A stretch of DNA of 64,000 nt from Copromyces sp. CBS 386.78 (GCA_030685235.1 MU839105.1:186001-250000); one strand, 5' to 3'; positions 47,388 to 59,033 are shown, counted from the stretch's first letter. Notes: generated by a model from the sequence alone, not told the origin. Numbers and translations: made by a program.

Positions 47388-49262
47388 TCAGCAGAGAGGC
47401 CAGTTCTCCTTGATCCAGCCCGCCATCAACTCCGTAAAAGTCCCGTCGACATAGCTTTTGACATCATCATTAGTAAAGTCACCCCCAGATATCTTCAGCG
47501 CAACCATGACCCATGGCTGGATAAAGTCAAAGAAAACGAGATCAACCTTTTCAGGCTTCTCGTCATCCTCCTCGGGTGAGAACCCAACCTCGGCCTGGAT
47601 ACAGTTAGGCACGACATAAAAGTCAATGGCAGAATGGACAGCATCATCGCCGTCATCACCAATATCGTCCCTTGTCGTATAGCCTTCGATCAGCACGGGC
47701 TCCTTCTTAGAGCCGCCATCACCTGACAAGGGCTTTTGCCCGTCCACAACACTGTCACTCTGGAAAGACGGCATTGGCTTCTCGTGGATAATGTCCTCCT
47801 TGATGGCGAACTGCTCGGGAATGGCCATAAATCGGGGATCCATAGGAGCATGCTCCTCCATGACCCGAGCCTCCTCCATAATCCTCCCGGCGTTGTTGAG
47901 CAAGCCGATAACCTTACTGGCAACCTGGTAAGGAACGTCCGGGATGTAATGGAGGACGCTGAGGAAGGGCGAGATGATATACGTGGTATCTCTCGTGAAC
48001 TGGCCCTTGAAGATATCGAACCGGATGGCACCAGTGTTCATGATCACCAGACGAGGGACATCCCTCCGGTCGTCGTTGATGGCGATCTCCGGAAGAACCT
48101 CCTTCTCGAGCCACGTGTAGATGCTGTCCTCGGAGGGATAGGGCGCCCTCGTCATCCACAGGTCCTTCGGCGCACAACCGAACGTGTAATCCAGATCGAG
48201 ATCCTTGCGGGCCTGGGCGATCATTTGCGACACGTTTCGTCCGTGGTCGGTAGGGAACGTGGATTCGTCCAACCCGGTGTGGTAGTAGAGACCCAGTAGG
48301 TTATTGTCGATGTACCTACGGTGGAACGAGAGACCCGCGACCTCAGCAGCAGCGACGACGTCCTTTGTTGTCCGCTTCAGATCACCATCCACCGACATCC
48401 AGCCGATCGTCTCAAAGTAACGACCGCTGGCGATAGCAAACGACTTGGAGTCATACGCCGTCGCGTCACGCACGTGCACATGGCCGCCAAAGAACAGGAT
48501 GGGCGTGAACCAATTCTGCTTACGGATGGCGGTGAAGATCTCCTTGAACTCGGGCATCTTTACGCCGACGTGGCCGATCACCACAAACACATCGGGATTC
48601 TCCCTGACGGCGTCCTGGAACCATTGCTCCTTGATGGTCTCCCTCACGGGCTGCACCACCGTGTTATTGGCATTTCCGGTAAAGTCGAAAAGAAAACCCA
48701 TGGCGACAATGGTCAGGTTCTGGTTTTTGGTCTGGAACTTGCGGTACCGCTGCGCCATGGGGATCTGCAGTCCCGTCTTAGGGTCGATGTAGTCCAGGTT
48801 GGACGCAATGTACTTCTCCTGGAAGTTCGGGACGGTCCGCAGGTGTTCTCCATCGGCAGTCGAGGCATGGTACAGCTCATGGTTTCCTGTGCATATTATG
48901 TCGACGTCCTGCTCGCGGTATATGTCGAAGTAGTATTTCCCCTTAGGATCCGAGGCATCGTATAGTCCGTTGCCTTCGACGCGATCGCCAGTGTCGACAA
49001 GGAGTAGATCAACGCCTTGCTCGTCAGCTTCTTTTCGAAGATGCTCAGCAAAGGATATATAGTCGCCCCAGTCAGCTGAATACTGTGCTTCTTGCAGATG
49101 TCCGCCGTGCCAGCCGTGGGTATCTGTCGTGTGGAGGAAGTTGAGCTTGCCCCAGACGAGGTCTCGCATGGGCGCGGCGATGGGAGAAGCAGCTCCGGGC
49201 TGCCCAGCCCGTGCCAGTGTCGCGATGGCACTGGCGACGAGGATTGAGGCCTTTACAGCCAT
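47388..49262 (-). CDS. Secreted calcineurin-like phosphoesterase / 5'-nucleotidase-like protein
   Basis: This intronless gene encodes 624 residues from ATG 49262. Residues 1-20 form a signal peptide (KASILVASAIATLARAG). The metallophosphoesterase core motifs are all present: D-x-H at 47-49 (TTDTHG), GDR at 92-94, GNHE at 126-129, a GH at 230-231 and GGHVH at 259-263. The C-terminal half has the 5'-nucleotidase-like fold region (VIMNTGAIRFDIFKGQFTRDTTYIISPF). The pattern resembles yeast YHR202W-type vacuolar or secreted phosphoesterases more than classic 5'-nucleotidases. N-glycosylation sites (NLT, NNT, NVS) are visible. The substrate is not deducible. It uses two metal ions by family analogy and lies in the secretory pathway, vacuole or cell exterior. 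Confidence 0.92.
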   Translation of the reverse strand: MAVKASILVASAIATLARAGQPGAASPIAAPMRDLVWGKLNFLHTTDTHGWHGGHLQEAQYSADWGDYISFAEHLRKEADEQGVDLLLVDTGDRVEGNGLYDASDPKGKYYFDIYREQDVDIICTGNHELYHASTADGEHLRTVPNFQEKYIASNLDYIDPKTGLQIPMAQRYRKFQTKNQNLTIVAMGFLFDFTGNANNTVVQPVRETIKEQWFQDAVRENPDVFVVIGHVGVKMPEFKEIFTAIRKQNWFTPILFFGGHVHVRDATAYDSKSFAIASGRYFETIGWMSVDGDLKRTTKDVVAAAEVAGLSFHRRYIDNNLLGLYYHTGLDESTFPTDHGRNVSQMIAQARKDLDLDYTFGCAPKDLWMTRAPYPSEDSIYTWLEKEVLPEIAINDDRRDVPRLVIMNTGAIRFDIFKGQFTRDTTYIISPFLSVLHYIPDVPYQVASKVIGLLNNAGRIMEEARVMEEHAPMDPRFMAIPEQFAIKEDIIHEKPMPSFQSDSVVDGQKPLSGDGGSKKEPVLIEGYTTRDDIGDDGDDAVHSAIDFYVVPNCIQAEVGFSPEEDDEKPEKVDLVFFDFIQPWVMVALKISGGDFTNDDVKSYVDGTFTELMAGWIKENWPLC

Positions 49263-51890
49263 CACGAAGGGTTCCTGATGTGTATGTATGTTGGCTTGAT
49301 GTATATGTCTTCAAATGTAATGTACTATGCAACTGCAATGTCGGTGTCGTCTGTTCTGGTTATCATAGCGCCGAGAGTTTGTTGGCCGTCAGGGTGCCCG
49401 CCGGCTCCGGCAGGCAATGCTTATTCGATGCGCCTGCCGCAAATGCCGGGACTCCAAGCTGTCAGTGTGGCTTGGGGTGCGTGACTGGGGCACGCTAACG
49501 CACAGCCACGTGAAGCTTCCCAACCACTGCACCCTGACCGATTCGGCAGGTGGGCACACGGTCTGAATAACACCGTGACCGACACCCAACAACACCAGAA
49601 TGGTGCAATCAGATCAGAACCTCCCGCAAGATAAAGGCAATGTTCACGAAGAGGTTCGGGAGGGTGCAGTCGCTTGGGGTGTCTGCTGACACAACTAGAT
49701 ACCAGCGTTACCTTACCTCAGCATCATGCTTCGTGATCCAAAGTCAAAATATTGATGGCATCGAACTGCCCTCTTTGTTGCCATGGAGGGCAGTGAAGAA
49801 TATTCTCATTTCCCTATACCGACTGTCGGTCAGCCGCCGAGAATTCTATAGCGAGCAAAACTCCATAGGTGGTGGTTTCTGTGGACCTGGTGTTTCATAT
49901 ACTCCGAGCTACTGTGTACACCATGTACCCAACCTCAGCCAACGTCTCCAACTCCGCTTGACCGAGCCCTGATTCTTACCGCTGAGATGTTTTGGATTTT
50001 GTGTGGACCTCACTAGGTCCTAATTCAGATGAGGGGCAATCATCACGATGCCAGCCGTGAAGGTGACGGTGTTTTGGTGTGCCCGGCTTTCCTTTCATCA
50101 ACTCCTGCGTCCAAGAATTCGAAGAGGCACTTCCTTGGCTATCATGGGCGATCAACTGCAGGTACAAGACTTAGATGGTCCGAAAACCCGGCCATGTGCC
50201 GTTTTCCGGTACCAAGATTGAGGAACGCGACCTTTTTTCCAGTTTACAACAACAATCGCATCATTATAAATTATGCCATGGAACAGGCAACAGGGCGGAC
50301 TTCAAGGCTATGTACGTATCGAGCAAGACGGCTGTAACAGCGGCTCCCGGCCATGGCCCATAACGCACCCAGACCCGGCTCCAACATTACGACGACGACG
50401 ACCCCATACGATGATGAAGTTGAGGAGCTTCGATGGCTCGGTGGCATTCCATGGTGGATGCTATCCGTATGTATCCGACCTCGTGGGTCAATACCGGTCC
50501 GGCGCAGTCGGGGTTGCCAATGGCCATTGTGCAACTTCCAGGTTACCTCCTGCTGTGCAATGGCAGGATGGCTATCTTATCTCCCTGTTTCCAAACAAGT
50601 TTCCCGGACTCAAACTAAGACATGCATTCCCAGACAAGCAGCACACAGATATGAAGTCAAGTTGGTGTCGACCACGCATCATGTGTTTACGGTTTGTGTC
50701 TGCAGCCCAGCCGTCAGGTACGTGGCCTGGTACCTCGATGCTGTGCATTTCCCCTCTCGTTCAACGCAGTCCTTTCTGCTCTTTTGGCGGACCAACGTGA
50801 GGTCCTTTTCTCGCATGAAAGAAGTCAACGCAGGTGCGGCGCCAAGCTTCCAACCAAAACCCCGCACCAACCCTCCATCTCCGTATCGAAAGCCACAAAC
50901 CTAAGGTACCCAAACACCTGAAGGCGTCGAGTCTCGTCCTTCTGAAGCCCATTGCTCCACCGGGCACCATTCCCCCATCACCACGATCCCGAGTCACCAC
51001 GCAGCCAGGGTTCACACCTTTCCACTTGTTGGCGTATCCAGCGGCAGCGAGGTGCGCTAGAGCTGCCCTACCTGCTTGTTGACCCTTCTTTTTTGCCATT
51101 TCAGGCAGTCGATGAGGTGCTGCGTGCAGTGTGTGCCCCTCTAGTCCCTCCCCTGGTCATTTCTCTTCCCGTTTCCAGAACATGGTCCGAACCTAGCGCC
51201 GACGGTGAGCCTCGCTGGCCGCGCTGGCTCTTCTTCCCATTGGTTCTCTCACAACGTTTCGCACGTGTCACCAGAATCAACTTGGCCCCTGGCTCCTTTT
51301 TGGGACGGGTATCATCCAATTGGACATTGGGCCACTGTACGGAGCTGCTCCAACACTGCCTCGTAGCCGCGAAGGGGGTCGATGGGACTGCTGGGCTGGG
51401 GGTAGGTAAGGTAGGTAGCTCCAGCAAGCTGCACAGGTCTCCCGGGGTTGGTGCTTGGACTTGGTTGCTGGAGCGAACGAGTGCCTACCTCCAAGCCCTC
51501 CCCGCGTCTTGGTCTCGCGGCTGGGAACCTTAAAAAGGTTATCTGTTGCTCTTCTGCCTCTTCGAGTCTCTTTCATCTGAATGTTTCCTTGTTTCCTCTT
51601 CCCCCGTTCTCTGCGTCAAAGGCTTCGTTTTCCCCGCTTTGAACAACGTTGGAATTGCTACAGGAGATCAGGTAATTGTGTCGTCTAGCACGTTGGTTAC
51701 AAGTCTGTGCTGGTTTGTACCGTTCACCTACTGCATCACCGCGCTCAGCTGGCCTTACTGCCACGCCTCTCCCCCCCCTCATCGCTGGCAGTAACTTCCC
51801 AACCTTCTTTCCTTTATACAATTTCCTCCCCTCTCTGTCTTAGTTACGTGTAGCTTGGAGTCGACGAGAGGATCGTAGGAAATAGCAATC
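49263..51890. other. 2.6-kb region without a supported gene
   Basis: Several 60-190-codon frames occur on both strands, none with domain signals or splice-consistent partners. The last 300 bp before 51891 are C/T-rich and likely form the promoter and leader of the next gene. A minus frame at 50761-51099 begins with a Lys/Gly-rich stretch but has no further support. Confidence 0.4.
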
Positions 51891-53401
51891 ATGGTTACCA
51901 CTACAACTCAGGCGCCGTCTCGCCGCTTCCCATCTATGATCGAGTTGGCCTCTCAAGCACCTCCTCGTCGTTTCCCTTCTATGATCGACATGGCCGAGAC
52001 CGCCTCGATCCGCTCCGTCGCACCCTCTTACAGTAAGTCTACCAAAACAGTTTCAGTATTCATACAGACACGTGCACTGATAGTCGAATATAATAATTTA
52101 GTCTCTGAGGTGCCGTCCTACCATTCGGAACGTTATTCATATGCCGATCCATACAACCTACCGGAGGAGCCTGCACCGCCTTATTCACCGCCAGCTGCAG
52201 GATGGGACATAGCCGGCCGGCTCGGTGTCCCCTCCTCTTTAGTTCCCGCAACCCTTCCCGATCCGCCGGAAGAGCCCCGCCGTGAACGCAACCGCCCCCG
52301 TCTCCGTGCCGCGGCTGCCATCGAAACTTCTACTGGAAGTACTTCCAGGGGTAGCTCGAGAACCGCCGGCAGAACTACTTCCGACACCACCACCACACGA
52401 AACCGAAACCGCCTCGGTAGTAACTCGGCCGCCAATGACAGCTCCAGCACCATCGCCAGGCTCGGAAACCACAGCAACACCAGCACACCAAACCGGAGCC
52501 GTCTCGGCACTAATCCCGCCGCCAATGACAGCTCCAGCACCATCGCCAGGCTCGGAAACCACAGCAACACCACCACACCAAACCGGAGCCGTCTCGGCAC
52601 TAATCCCGCCGCCAATGACAGCTCCAGCACCATCGCCAGGCTTGGAAACCACAGCAACACCCGGAGCACCAACCTGAGCCCGAGGACTAGCGCGGCCGCC
52701 AGCTCCACCTCCCTGCCCGCCACCGCCAACGCCGGTCCCCGTCCCGTCACCGGCCCCCTGACCCGGGCCCAAACCAGCACGGAGACCACTCCCTCCCGAT
52801 CCACCAACTCCCCCTCCCCTCCTCCCCGCGTCGGACTTCCCCCGGTCCCCTCTGGCCCGGCGCCGCGAACCGATTTACCAGTTCTCGGCGACTTCCGCAT
52901 CCCGTCCCTCACATCCAGGTCATCCAACCCCAACCTCCGGCAATACCAAAACGTCGCGCAAAGGCGCGCAGCAGCCAACGCCTCGACCACCAACCTAGAC
53001 GGCCTCCGGCGCGCTCTCGATCGCATCGAAGAAGAGCGGAACAACAACAACCCCTCCAACAATGCGGCCCGCCCGCGACCGCTCGAGGACCCCTATCTGG
53101 TGGGCGAGGAGGCGGCGGCCAAAGCCAGGCGGGAACGATTGGCGAGGGAGAATGGCGATATCCTTGTTCAGGAGAATCATCGGTGGGATCTGTTTTTGAG
53201 TACGTTTATCATTTCTTCTCATTCTCAATAACCTTTTTTTTTAGGATGGAAAAAGCAGATTTGGTGCTGACAGTCTTTACTGGGACAACAGACCTCATGA
53301 GAGAACAAGAAGAGCGCCAACCGGCCTGGCGCCGGTTCCGCAAGAACATGGAGACGCGCACCAGCAAGCTGCCTTTCCGGCTCGGCATGCGGGCGCGATA
53401 G
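51891..53401 (+). CDS. Ser/Thr/Asn-rich disordered protein with three 30-residue repeats
   Basis: Exons 51891-52032, 52102-53199 and 53292-53401 fit: donors GTAAGT and GTACGT, acceptors TTAG and ACAG, and GCTGAC branch in intron 2. They encode 449 residues. The N-terminus has a duplicated APxRRFPSMI motif (residues about 8-31). PAPPYSPP near 80 is a PPxY-type WW ligand. Residues about 150-240 hold three 30-residue tandem repeats (RLGTNPAANDSSSTIARLGN...). A Pro-rich stretch follows, then a charged helical C-terminus (RWDLFLNLMREQEERQPAWRRFRKN). No catalytic domain or membrane segment. The PPxY motif suggests recognition by a Rsp5-type ligase or another WW protein (inference). The last intron is supported because unspliced reading meets a stop at 53229-53231. 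Unrecognised family. Confidence 0.78.
52410..52679 (+). repeat. Three 90-bp tandem coding repeats (minisatellite)
   Basis: Units start at 52410, 52500 and 52590. Each carries an almost invariant block ending in AGGCTCGGAAACCACAGCAA. The near-identity suggests recent expansion or ongoing homogenisation. Two alternative frames across the array, one on each strand, are also open because the unit has no stops in them. Confidence 0.92.
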
Positions 53402-53479
53402 CGTCGGGCTGTGTGTCGGGTTTGTCGCCGCGGCGAGAGGCAGCAGCAAGGCTGAAGAGCCATGATGATGAGACGAGTC

Positions 53480-53502
53480 TTTTTTTTTTTTTTTTTTTTT
53501 TT
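53480..53502 (+). repeat. Poly-T tract
   Basis: A 23-base T run. It is followed within 120 bp by further T runs and a (CT) tract at about 53585-53600. Confidence 0.9.
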
Positions 53503-54032
53503 CCTTATCGTCTTCCTCACTTGGAGAGACGCATCATTCTGTGGCGTTTTGCATTGGGTTCTCTTTTTTTTTCCATTTTTTTTTTCTCTCTCTCTCTCTT
53601 TGTCGAATCAAAAGGGGGTATGGTATGTCGATGGCATGGGAGCCCACAAGTTTTGGGTTGCCGTGATGGATCAGTCACGGTGGCGTTCTTTTCTTCTCCT
53701 TCTCTTTCCTTTCATCCCTTTCTTCCTTTCTCATTCTTGCATGGGGACGGTTTCTGGCCTCTTGGTCACTCAGTCACGAGCTGTGTTGCTGTATGGCGTT
53801 GTCCCACTTTTTGCATGATGGCGTTTTGCTGTGTCTTTTTCTTCGCCGATGATTTGAAGGTTGTGAAAAGATTTGGGTTTTGAGATTGATGACTGATATG
53901 AGCAATGTCGATGGTTTTCTTTTTCGGAAGGACCGGAGGAAGTATGGATGAAGATGAGGATGATATTGAGAATGGATAAGTCCTAGCTAGGTTATCATTT
54001 AGCCAGTATAAGCATGATGTTAGGAAAGAAAG

Positions 54033-54150
54033 AAGGCGTGAAGCTTTTCATTAAAAAAATCGATGTCGTTCAACGTTGTGATCATGTAAGAAACAAGGCG
54101 TGAAGCTTTTTATAAAAAAAAATCGATGTCGTTCAACGTTGTGATCATGC
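54033..54150 (+). repeat. Two 62-bp tandem direct repeats with internal palindromes
   Basis: Copies start at 54033 and 54095. Both contain AAGGCGTGAAGCTTTT, an A run, then ATCGATGTCGTTCAACGTTG and TGATCATG. The unit includes the palindromes ATCGAT, AACGTT and TGATCA. They differ at a few positions around the A run and at the end. Confidence 0.9.
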
Positions 54151-55019
54151 AATGATCTTCATATAAAACCCCACATTGAGTTTAGTTCGTGTGTGGTCCC
54201 GCCTTGAGGCAGTCTCGAGGCAGTGTCAGTTGATCGGTTCTCCAAAAATCAAAAATTCTGTCGAGTCGTTTTTTAATGCCGGAAGAGATGACTTGATGAC
54301 GATCACGTGTGGTGGTTTTACGAGTCATCACCCACCTGTCACAGCACGTAGAATTGTGGACTGACGGGCCAAAAAGACTCATACAAAAGGATTGAGATCA
54401 TTCAGAGACGAAGAAAGAGGAAGCTAGCCTAAGGTACACCAGATGGAAGAGAACGGATACTTATATGCAATGGCAGAGAGTATGGAAGACCAAAGACCAG
54501 ATGAGAACCCGAAATCTGACAGGTGCTGGCATGTGCCATCAGACTACCGAAATGTCAATACGTAAGATATGTGGAAATGCCACTATTATCCAGGATTTAT
54601 TACGTTTCGGTTTCATCAAACTCCATAACATTGCGTCCGTCTTGACCCCGACTCTCCTGTTCTCTCCGTGATGTTGACGTCTGCCTCTATTCGTCTACCA
54701 CGCTCCCAATAAGACTATAACCCAAAAACAAACAAACCAGTAGCAGTAGCAATTCCGTTTAACGCCAGGCCAAAATGCTATACACTTTCAGGTTTGCGCC
54801 CCCCATGTACCCATTCATTCAGCTGTCATTCGTCCCTTCCCTTCCCTTTCCTTTCCTTTCCTTGAACAAAGCTCGTTCTTTCGTTGTTGGAGCATATATT
54901 CTGTCCACTCCTTGCTCATGCGGACTTTGGGTACACCAATCATAGACTGTCTGTTTTTCTTTTCCTCCTTTCTGTCCGAGGATCAATACTCCCGACATGT
55001 TTGGTTGGAGGGAAGATAA

Positions 55020-55963
55020 TTAGCCCTTGCTCTTGGTGTTGAGGATGAGGGCAACAATGAGGCTAGTTACAAATCTCGGTCAGCACAATGTTCAGGGTCG
55101 CTGTCGTGGAGCTGCCTTCCACCGGCATGAGGTAAGCTTACCCATAAAGACCAAGGACTTCGCCGAAAATGAGGATCAGAACCATGCCGACGAAGATCCT
55201 CGACTGTAGCATGAATGACCGGACACCCTTGTCGCCTACGATGCCGATGCAGTAGCCCGCGGCAAGACCAGTGAGGCCGACTGATAGACCGCATGCAAGG
55301 TGCATGAAGCCACTGTGGCGAGAACGAGGGTTAGCTGTGCCCTTTCCCAAAATCCAGAGACGTCGTCGATGCTGAAACGTACTTGAACAAGCTATAATGC
55401 TGGCCGGATCCTGGCGGCCCAAGATCTTGTGCGATCAGGACAGCTACGACGAGGGCGTAAACGGCGATGATACCGGACATGACGACGGGGATCAGGCACT
55501 ACCAATCATGGAAGAAGCATGTTAGTCTTTTCAAGACAGCACGGTAGACATATTGTTGGGGAAGGACTAACCTTCATGATGAGGTCCGGCCGGAAGGTAC
55601 CCACGCCGGCGATACCGATGCCAGACTTGGCTGTGCCATATGCGGCGCCCGCGCCTGTGAAGTTGGAAACGACATGGTTAGCCTTGGTGATGTTTTCAGG
55701 ATGTCGATCTGGAAATCGGGAGAAGCGTACTGCCAAAGATCATGGCGGCTGCGATGCCGGCCTGGTAAGAGAGAACATTGTTAGTGAACCTTGATGTTGT
55801 TGTCAAGTGATGTTGTTGCGTGGTTGTGTCCCATCCGTCCCCGTCCCAGCTACACCTTGTTGGCCACCGGGGATGGGTCGTTTCGCGACTGGTGTTGACG
55901 TACCATGCCAATGAATGGCGCGAACTTGGGGGCAAGTTCTGAGTCGGCCATGATGTCGGCCAT
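55020..55963 (-). CDS. vma-3: V-ATPase V0 proteolipid subunit c
   Basis: Six exons fit exactly: 55963-55904, 55761-55731, 55654-55572, 55498-55383, 55312-55142 and 55062-55020. The five introns (142, 76, 73, 70 and 79 nt) have GTACGT, GTACGC, GTTAGT, GTACGT and GTAAGC donors. The result is 167 residues with four membrane helices. They form two similar hairpins ([17 protein letters not shown] and [21 protein letters not shown]). The proton-carrying Glu148 lies in [13 protein letters not shown] of helix 4. Subunit c forms the rotating ring that pumps protons into vacuoles and other acidic organelles. The start may be ATG 55963 or the in-frame ATG at 55951 ([10 protein letters not shown]). Exon 2 is only 31 nt. 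High similarity to known fungal VMA3; VMA11 is excluded by the N-terminal sequence as far as I can judge. Confidence 0.97.
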
Positions 55964-57871
55964 GGCTACGAGTTATGGACAGTACTGATTCGATATATTG
56001 GCGACGATAGTAGCTTGAAAAAGCGCAGGAAAACTGGCGAAAGTTGGGGCCAGGCGCTGCGATGTCGAGCGGGATGTTCGTCAGTTGGAGACTCGAGACG
56101 CTGCTTGGGTTCAATGGAGCCAGCCGACGCAACGACGCACTCTCACAGCGATGCAACGGGAAGCTTGGACCACTGCCGCCTGCCCCAGATTGGCTTGGCG
56201 TCAACTTGGAGGACGTTCCATTAGCGCTCGCAGTCACGTGCAAGCTCAGGAACACCTTCAGTGCATTGCAGGCTTGGCTTTCCACTTGCATCAACTTCAA
56301 CTTTCCAATTTGACTGCATCACCAACGATAGATGTGGAAATGTGAACACTTATCGGTCTGATGCAATTGGTGCTGGCCACGGCCTCCAATGGATTTGCTG
56401 AACATCAGGCTAGGTTTACTCGTGAGGGTCAGACAGTCGATTCGAGACCTGACGAGTATATCCGAGGCTCTGAGGTACAACACATCGATATGGCTTGTCA
56501 GATGCATCGTGGACATCTGTTGGCAGTGCCGCAACAAGCTGAGACGGAAACATGAGACCCCGGAGGCGCAAAATGCTACCCGTATGGTGACGGTGACATC
56601 CTCACCTTTCCACTTGGTTGTGTGAGCTCAACCGTGCTTGAACCAGTCAATATGGAGATATTATGTGGTGTTCTGACTTTTCAGGTTACCCATAGTCTCA
56701 TTCACTCAGCCACCTCCGCTCGGACCATCGCAGTCTTGGAATTCCTTACGGGACCAAATGAACCCCACCCCCACCAATCACAATGTCACACCATTTGGAC
56801 CCGCAGGTTCCAAGCCACGCGCCACATGCTCTGCTGTGGCGGCCGAAAAGCGGGGCGGATCCGCAGGGGAAAAAATGGGGGCTGACAATTTGGAGAGCGT
56901 CGTTGTTATGAGAGACTAGTTACCCACTGGTTGTACAATCCCCAGCTTGACGAACACAGTGACAGCGGGATGGACTTAAGCGGAGATAGGGCTGCCTCCA
57001 CCCAACAATGTATGGAATCATGTTTTTGGAAATCCTTCATACTTGCTCAGCCTTGCCCAATCTCAATGGTAACTCTATTCAATGCTCAATGGGGCATTCT
57101 CTATACTGAAAGATGATGTTTTTGTCGCATATTCAAAGACAGCCAAGGATCGACCTGGAGTTGTAATAAGTTGAACCCCTTTTTGAACACCCCTAGTCGA
57201 CGGGGAATCGCCTCCCCGCAATTCAGGAACAAGAACGTGCTTATAAGGTGGATCGCCTAACCACCGTCAGGTTGACTTTCTATATACGATCAGGAGACTA
57301 GAAAGACTCGTCGAGTTTGATCTTTTCATGCCACGTTGTATGTCACCCAGCTCGCTCTTGTCGGTGAACTTCTTCTCAAAGCCTCTTCAACTTGAAGTTG
57401 GAATTTCGACCGGGGTATTCAACACACATCTACACATCTACAGGGCTTCTCCCAATAACATCAGCCCCCATCCCGTATCACAACCGCCAGGAAGTGGAAC
57501 AAAACGACCTCGGAGCGCACGCGGGCATACCTTATGCACCCTCTAAACAATCCGACTGACCGGCCATCTGGCGGCACAAAAACCAACACGGACAGGACAG
57601 CTATCAACAACGGGATGTGATAGGACAGCCCTGGAGAGTTACCTTGGGAGGTCAGCCTGTACGCAGAAAGTGGAAGGCAATCTAGAACATTGTCTGCCGT
57701 ATCCCGTATACCTACACTACTTCCATCCCTCCTTCTCTGGACACGACGACAAGCTAGCCCATCTCGGCATTCGATCTTCGTCTTTGTTGTATCGTGACGT
57801 TTGTTGTTTCCGAAAAGACCCTTTCCAGTTCTCCCATATCTACATACTTGTTAGAGCTTCTATACATACCT
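55964..57871. other. Intergenic region upstream of the proteolipid gene
   Basis: 1.9 kb without a supported gene. Short frames overlap on both strands near 56015-56345. It should contain the proteolipid promoter. The right end abuts the foldback element. Confidence 0.4.
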
Positions 57872-58440
57872 CTGTGCCTTGCAAGCACGGTGTCAGTCCC
57901 CACTTTTGCATCGATTTTACACACATTCAGGACATTTTGCAAAAGTTGCCAAAGTTGTCCAAACTTTGACCTTAGATAGCGTACGCGCAATGAGGAGCGC
58001 ACTTATAAAATTTACGCTCCTTAAAGTACTCGACGGGGCGAATCTAATAATAGTCTTCTTTTTCTTATATCTCAAATATGCGAAGCATTATATTAAATCC
58101 CTCATTTTGGTCGTTTTCGACGTTGGACTGACATCGTGCTTGCAACGGACTGACATCGTGCTTGCAACGATCCACTTTTGACGACATCCGAAAAGAAGAA
58201 AAAATAGTCAAAAATCAAAGGTCTTATAAATTAACGCGTATTTAAGATATAAGAAAAAAAAGATTATTATTAGATTCGCCTCGTCGAGTACTTTAAGGAG
58301 TGTAAATTTTATAAGCGCGCTCCTCATTGCGCGTGTGCTATCTAAGGTTAAAGTTTGGACAACTTTGGCAACTTTTGCAAATGTGTGTCTGGCGGCATCG
58401 ATGCAAAAGTGGGGACTGACACCGTGCTTGCAAGGCACAG
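57872..58440. mobile_element. Foldback/MITE-like element with ~210-bp inverted arms
   Basis: The left arm 57872-58082 and right arm 58235-58440 are inverted copies, nearly identical apart from a short substitution/indel block and scattered transitions. Both start CTGTGCCTTGCAAGCACGG and run through matching blocks such as AAAGTTGCCAAAGTTGTCC and CTCCTTAAAGTACTCGACG to AAATA(T/C)GCG. The spacer of 152 bp contains no gene. The arm differences are mostly C/T or G/A, as RIP would give. No clean target-site duplication is apparent, so the class is uncertain. Confidence 0.85.
58117..58160 (+). repeat. 22-bp duplication in the foldback spacer
   Basis: GGACTGACATCGTGCTTGCAAC occurs twice back to back (written in register, about 58124-58168). 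It resembles the outer arm terminus (GGACTGACACCGTGCTTGCA at 58413-58432), so terminal-end sequence has been copied into the spacer. Confidence 0.6.
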
Positions 58441-59033
58441 CTACATCTTCAAATCTCAAAGTTGGGGCCCAGATGCAACCAAGGGGACCACAAGATCAAG
58501 AAGCCCACGCCGGTTCCTGATGCTCCACTTTTGATTGCAAAAGGGCCCCTGTGGCTCCGGGTCCTCAGCAGCAAGAAGCCCTGTCGGTCATTCGGCCGGG
58601 TCCCATCAGCCATCCATCAGCCATCGTCCACCGCACACCACTGCAGCCCTGGCCGTAGTTCGACATTCCACTTCCAGCCCCGTACCCGTACATTGGCGAC
58701 CTTCCCCGTCCCCGTCGACCGTACCTACCTCTACTCTTTCAATCGACGACAGAGAGGCTGACCAAGGTCGTGCTTTCTTGCTGCGCAGGTGGTCGGCTAC
58801 ACTTGACGAGTAGATTGCAGATTGCCTGCACAGTCGTACCTTACCGAAACTTGGTCAACAGCCAACCGACCTGCCCGCTATTCTAGACCCTACCTTACCT
58901 GTACAGTAGCCCCAGCACCGCCGACGAACAAGCGCAACATCTCGCCTCAACCTCTACCTGCATTGCACCACACAGCAGCATTACCCGACCCCGACTCCAA
59001 CGCCGGCTGTCCGCCCGCCCGCCCGCCGCCGTC
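58441..59033. promoter_or_regulatory. Promoter and C-rich leader of the Rho GEF gene
   Basis: The foldback element ends 594 bp before the GEF start codon, so it lies at the distal promoter. The last 450 bp are C-rich, with poorly structured short frames, typical of a long Neurospora 5' leader. Confidence 0.5.

Larger units (their letters stand above)
53402..55019. other. Repeat-rich intergenic region
   Basis: This 1.6-kb gap holds a poly-T run, a CT microsatellite, a 62-bp tandem repeat and, near 54840, a CTTTC-type pyrimidine tract in the 3' flank of the proteolipid gene. No gene was supported. Confidence 0.5.

Noticed and set aside
50761..51099. 112-codon minus frame beginning MAKKKGQQAG
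   Set aside because: It has no domain, a poor remaining sequence and no spliced continuation.
52181..53062. Long minus-strand frame opposite the minisatellite protein
   Set aside because: It is open because of the stop-free 90-bp repeat and GC-rich codons. The plus-strand frame has proper introns and start.
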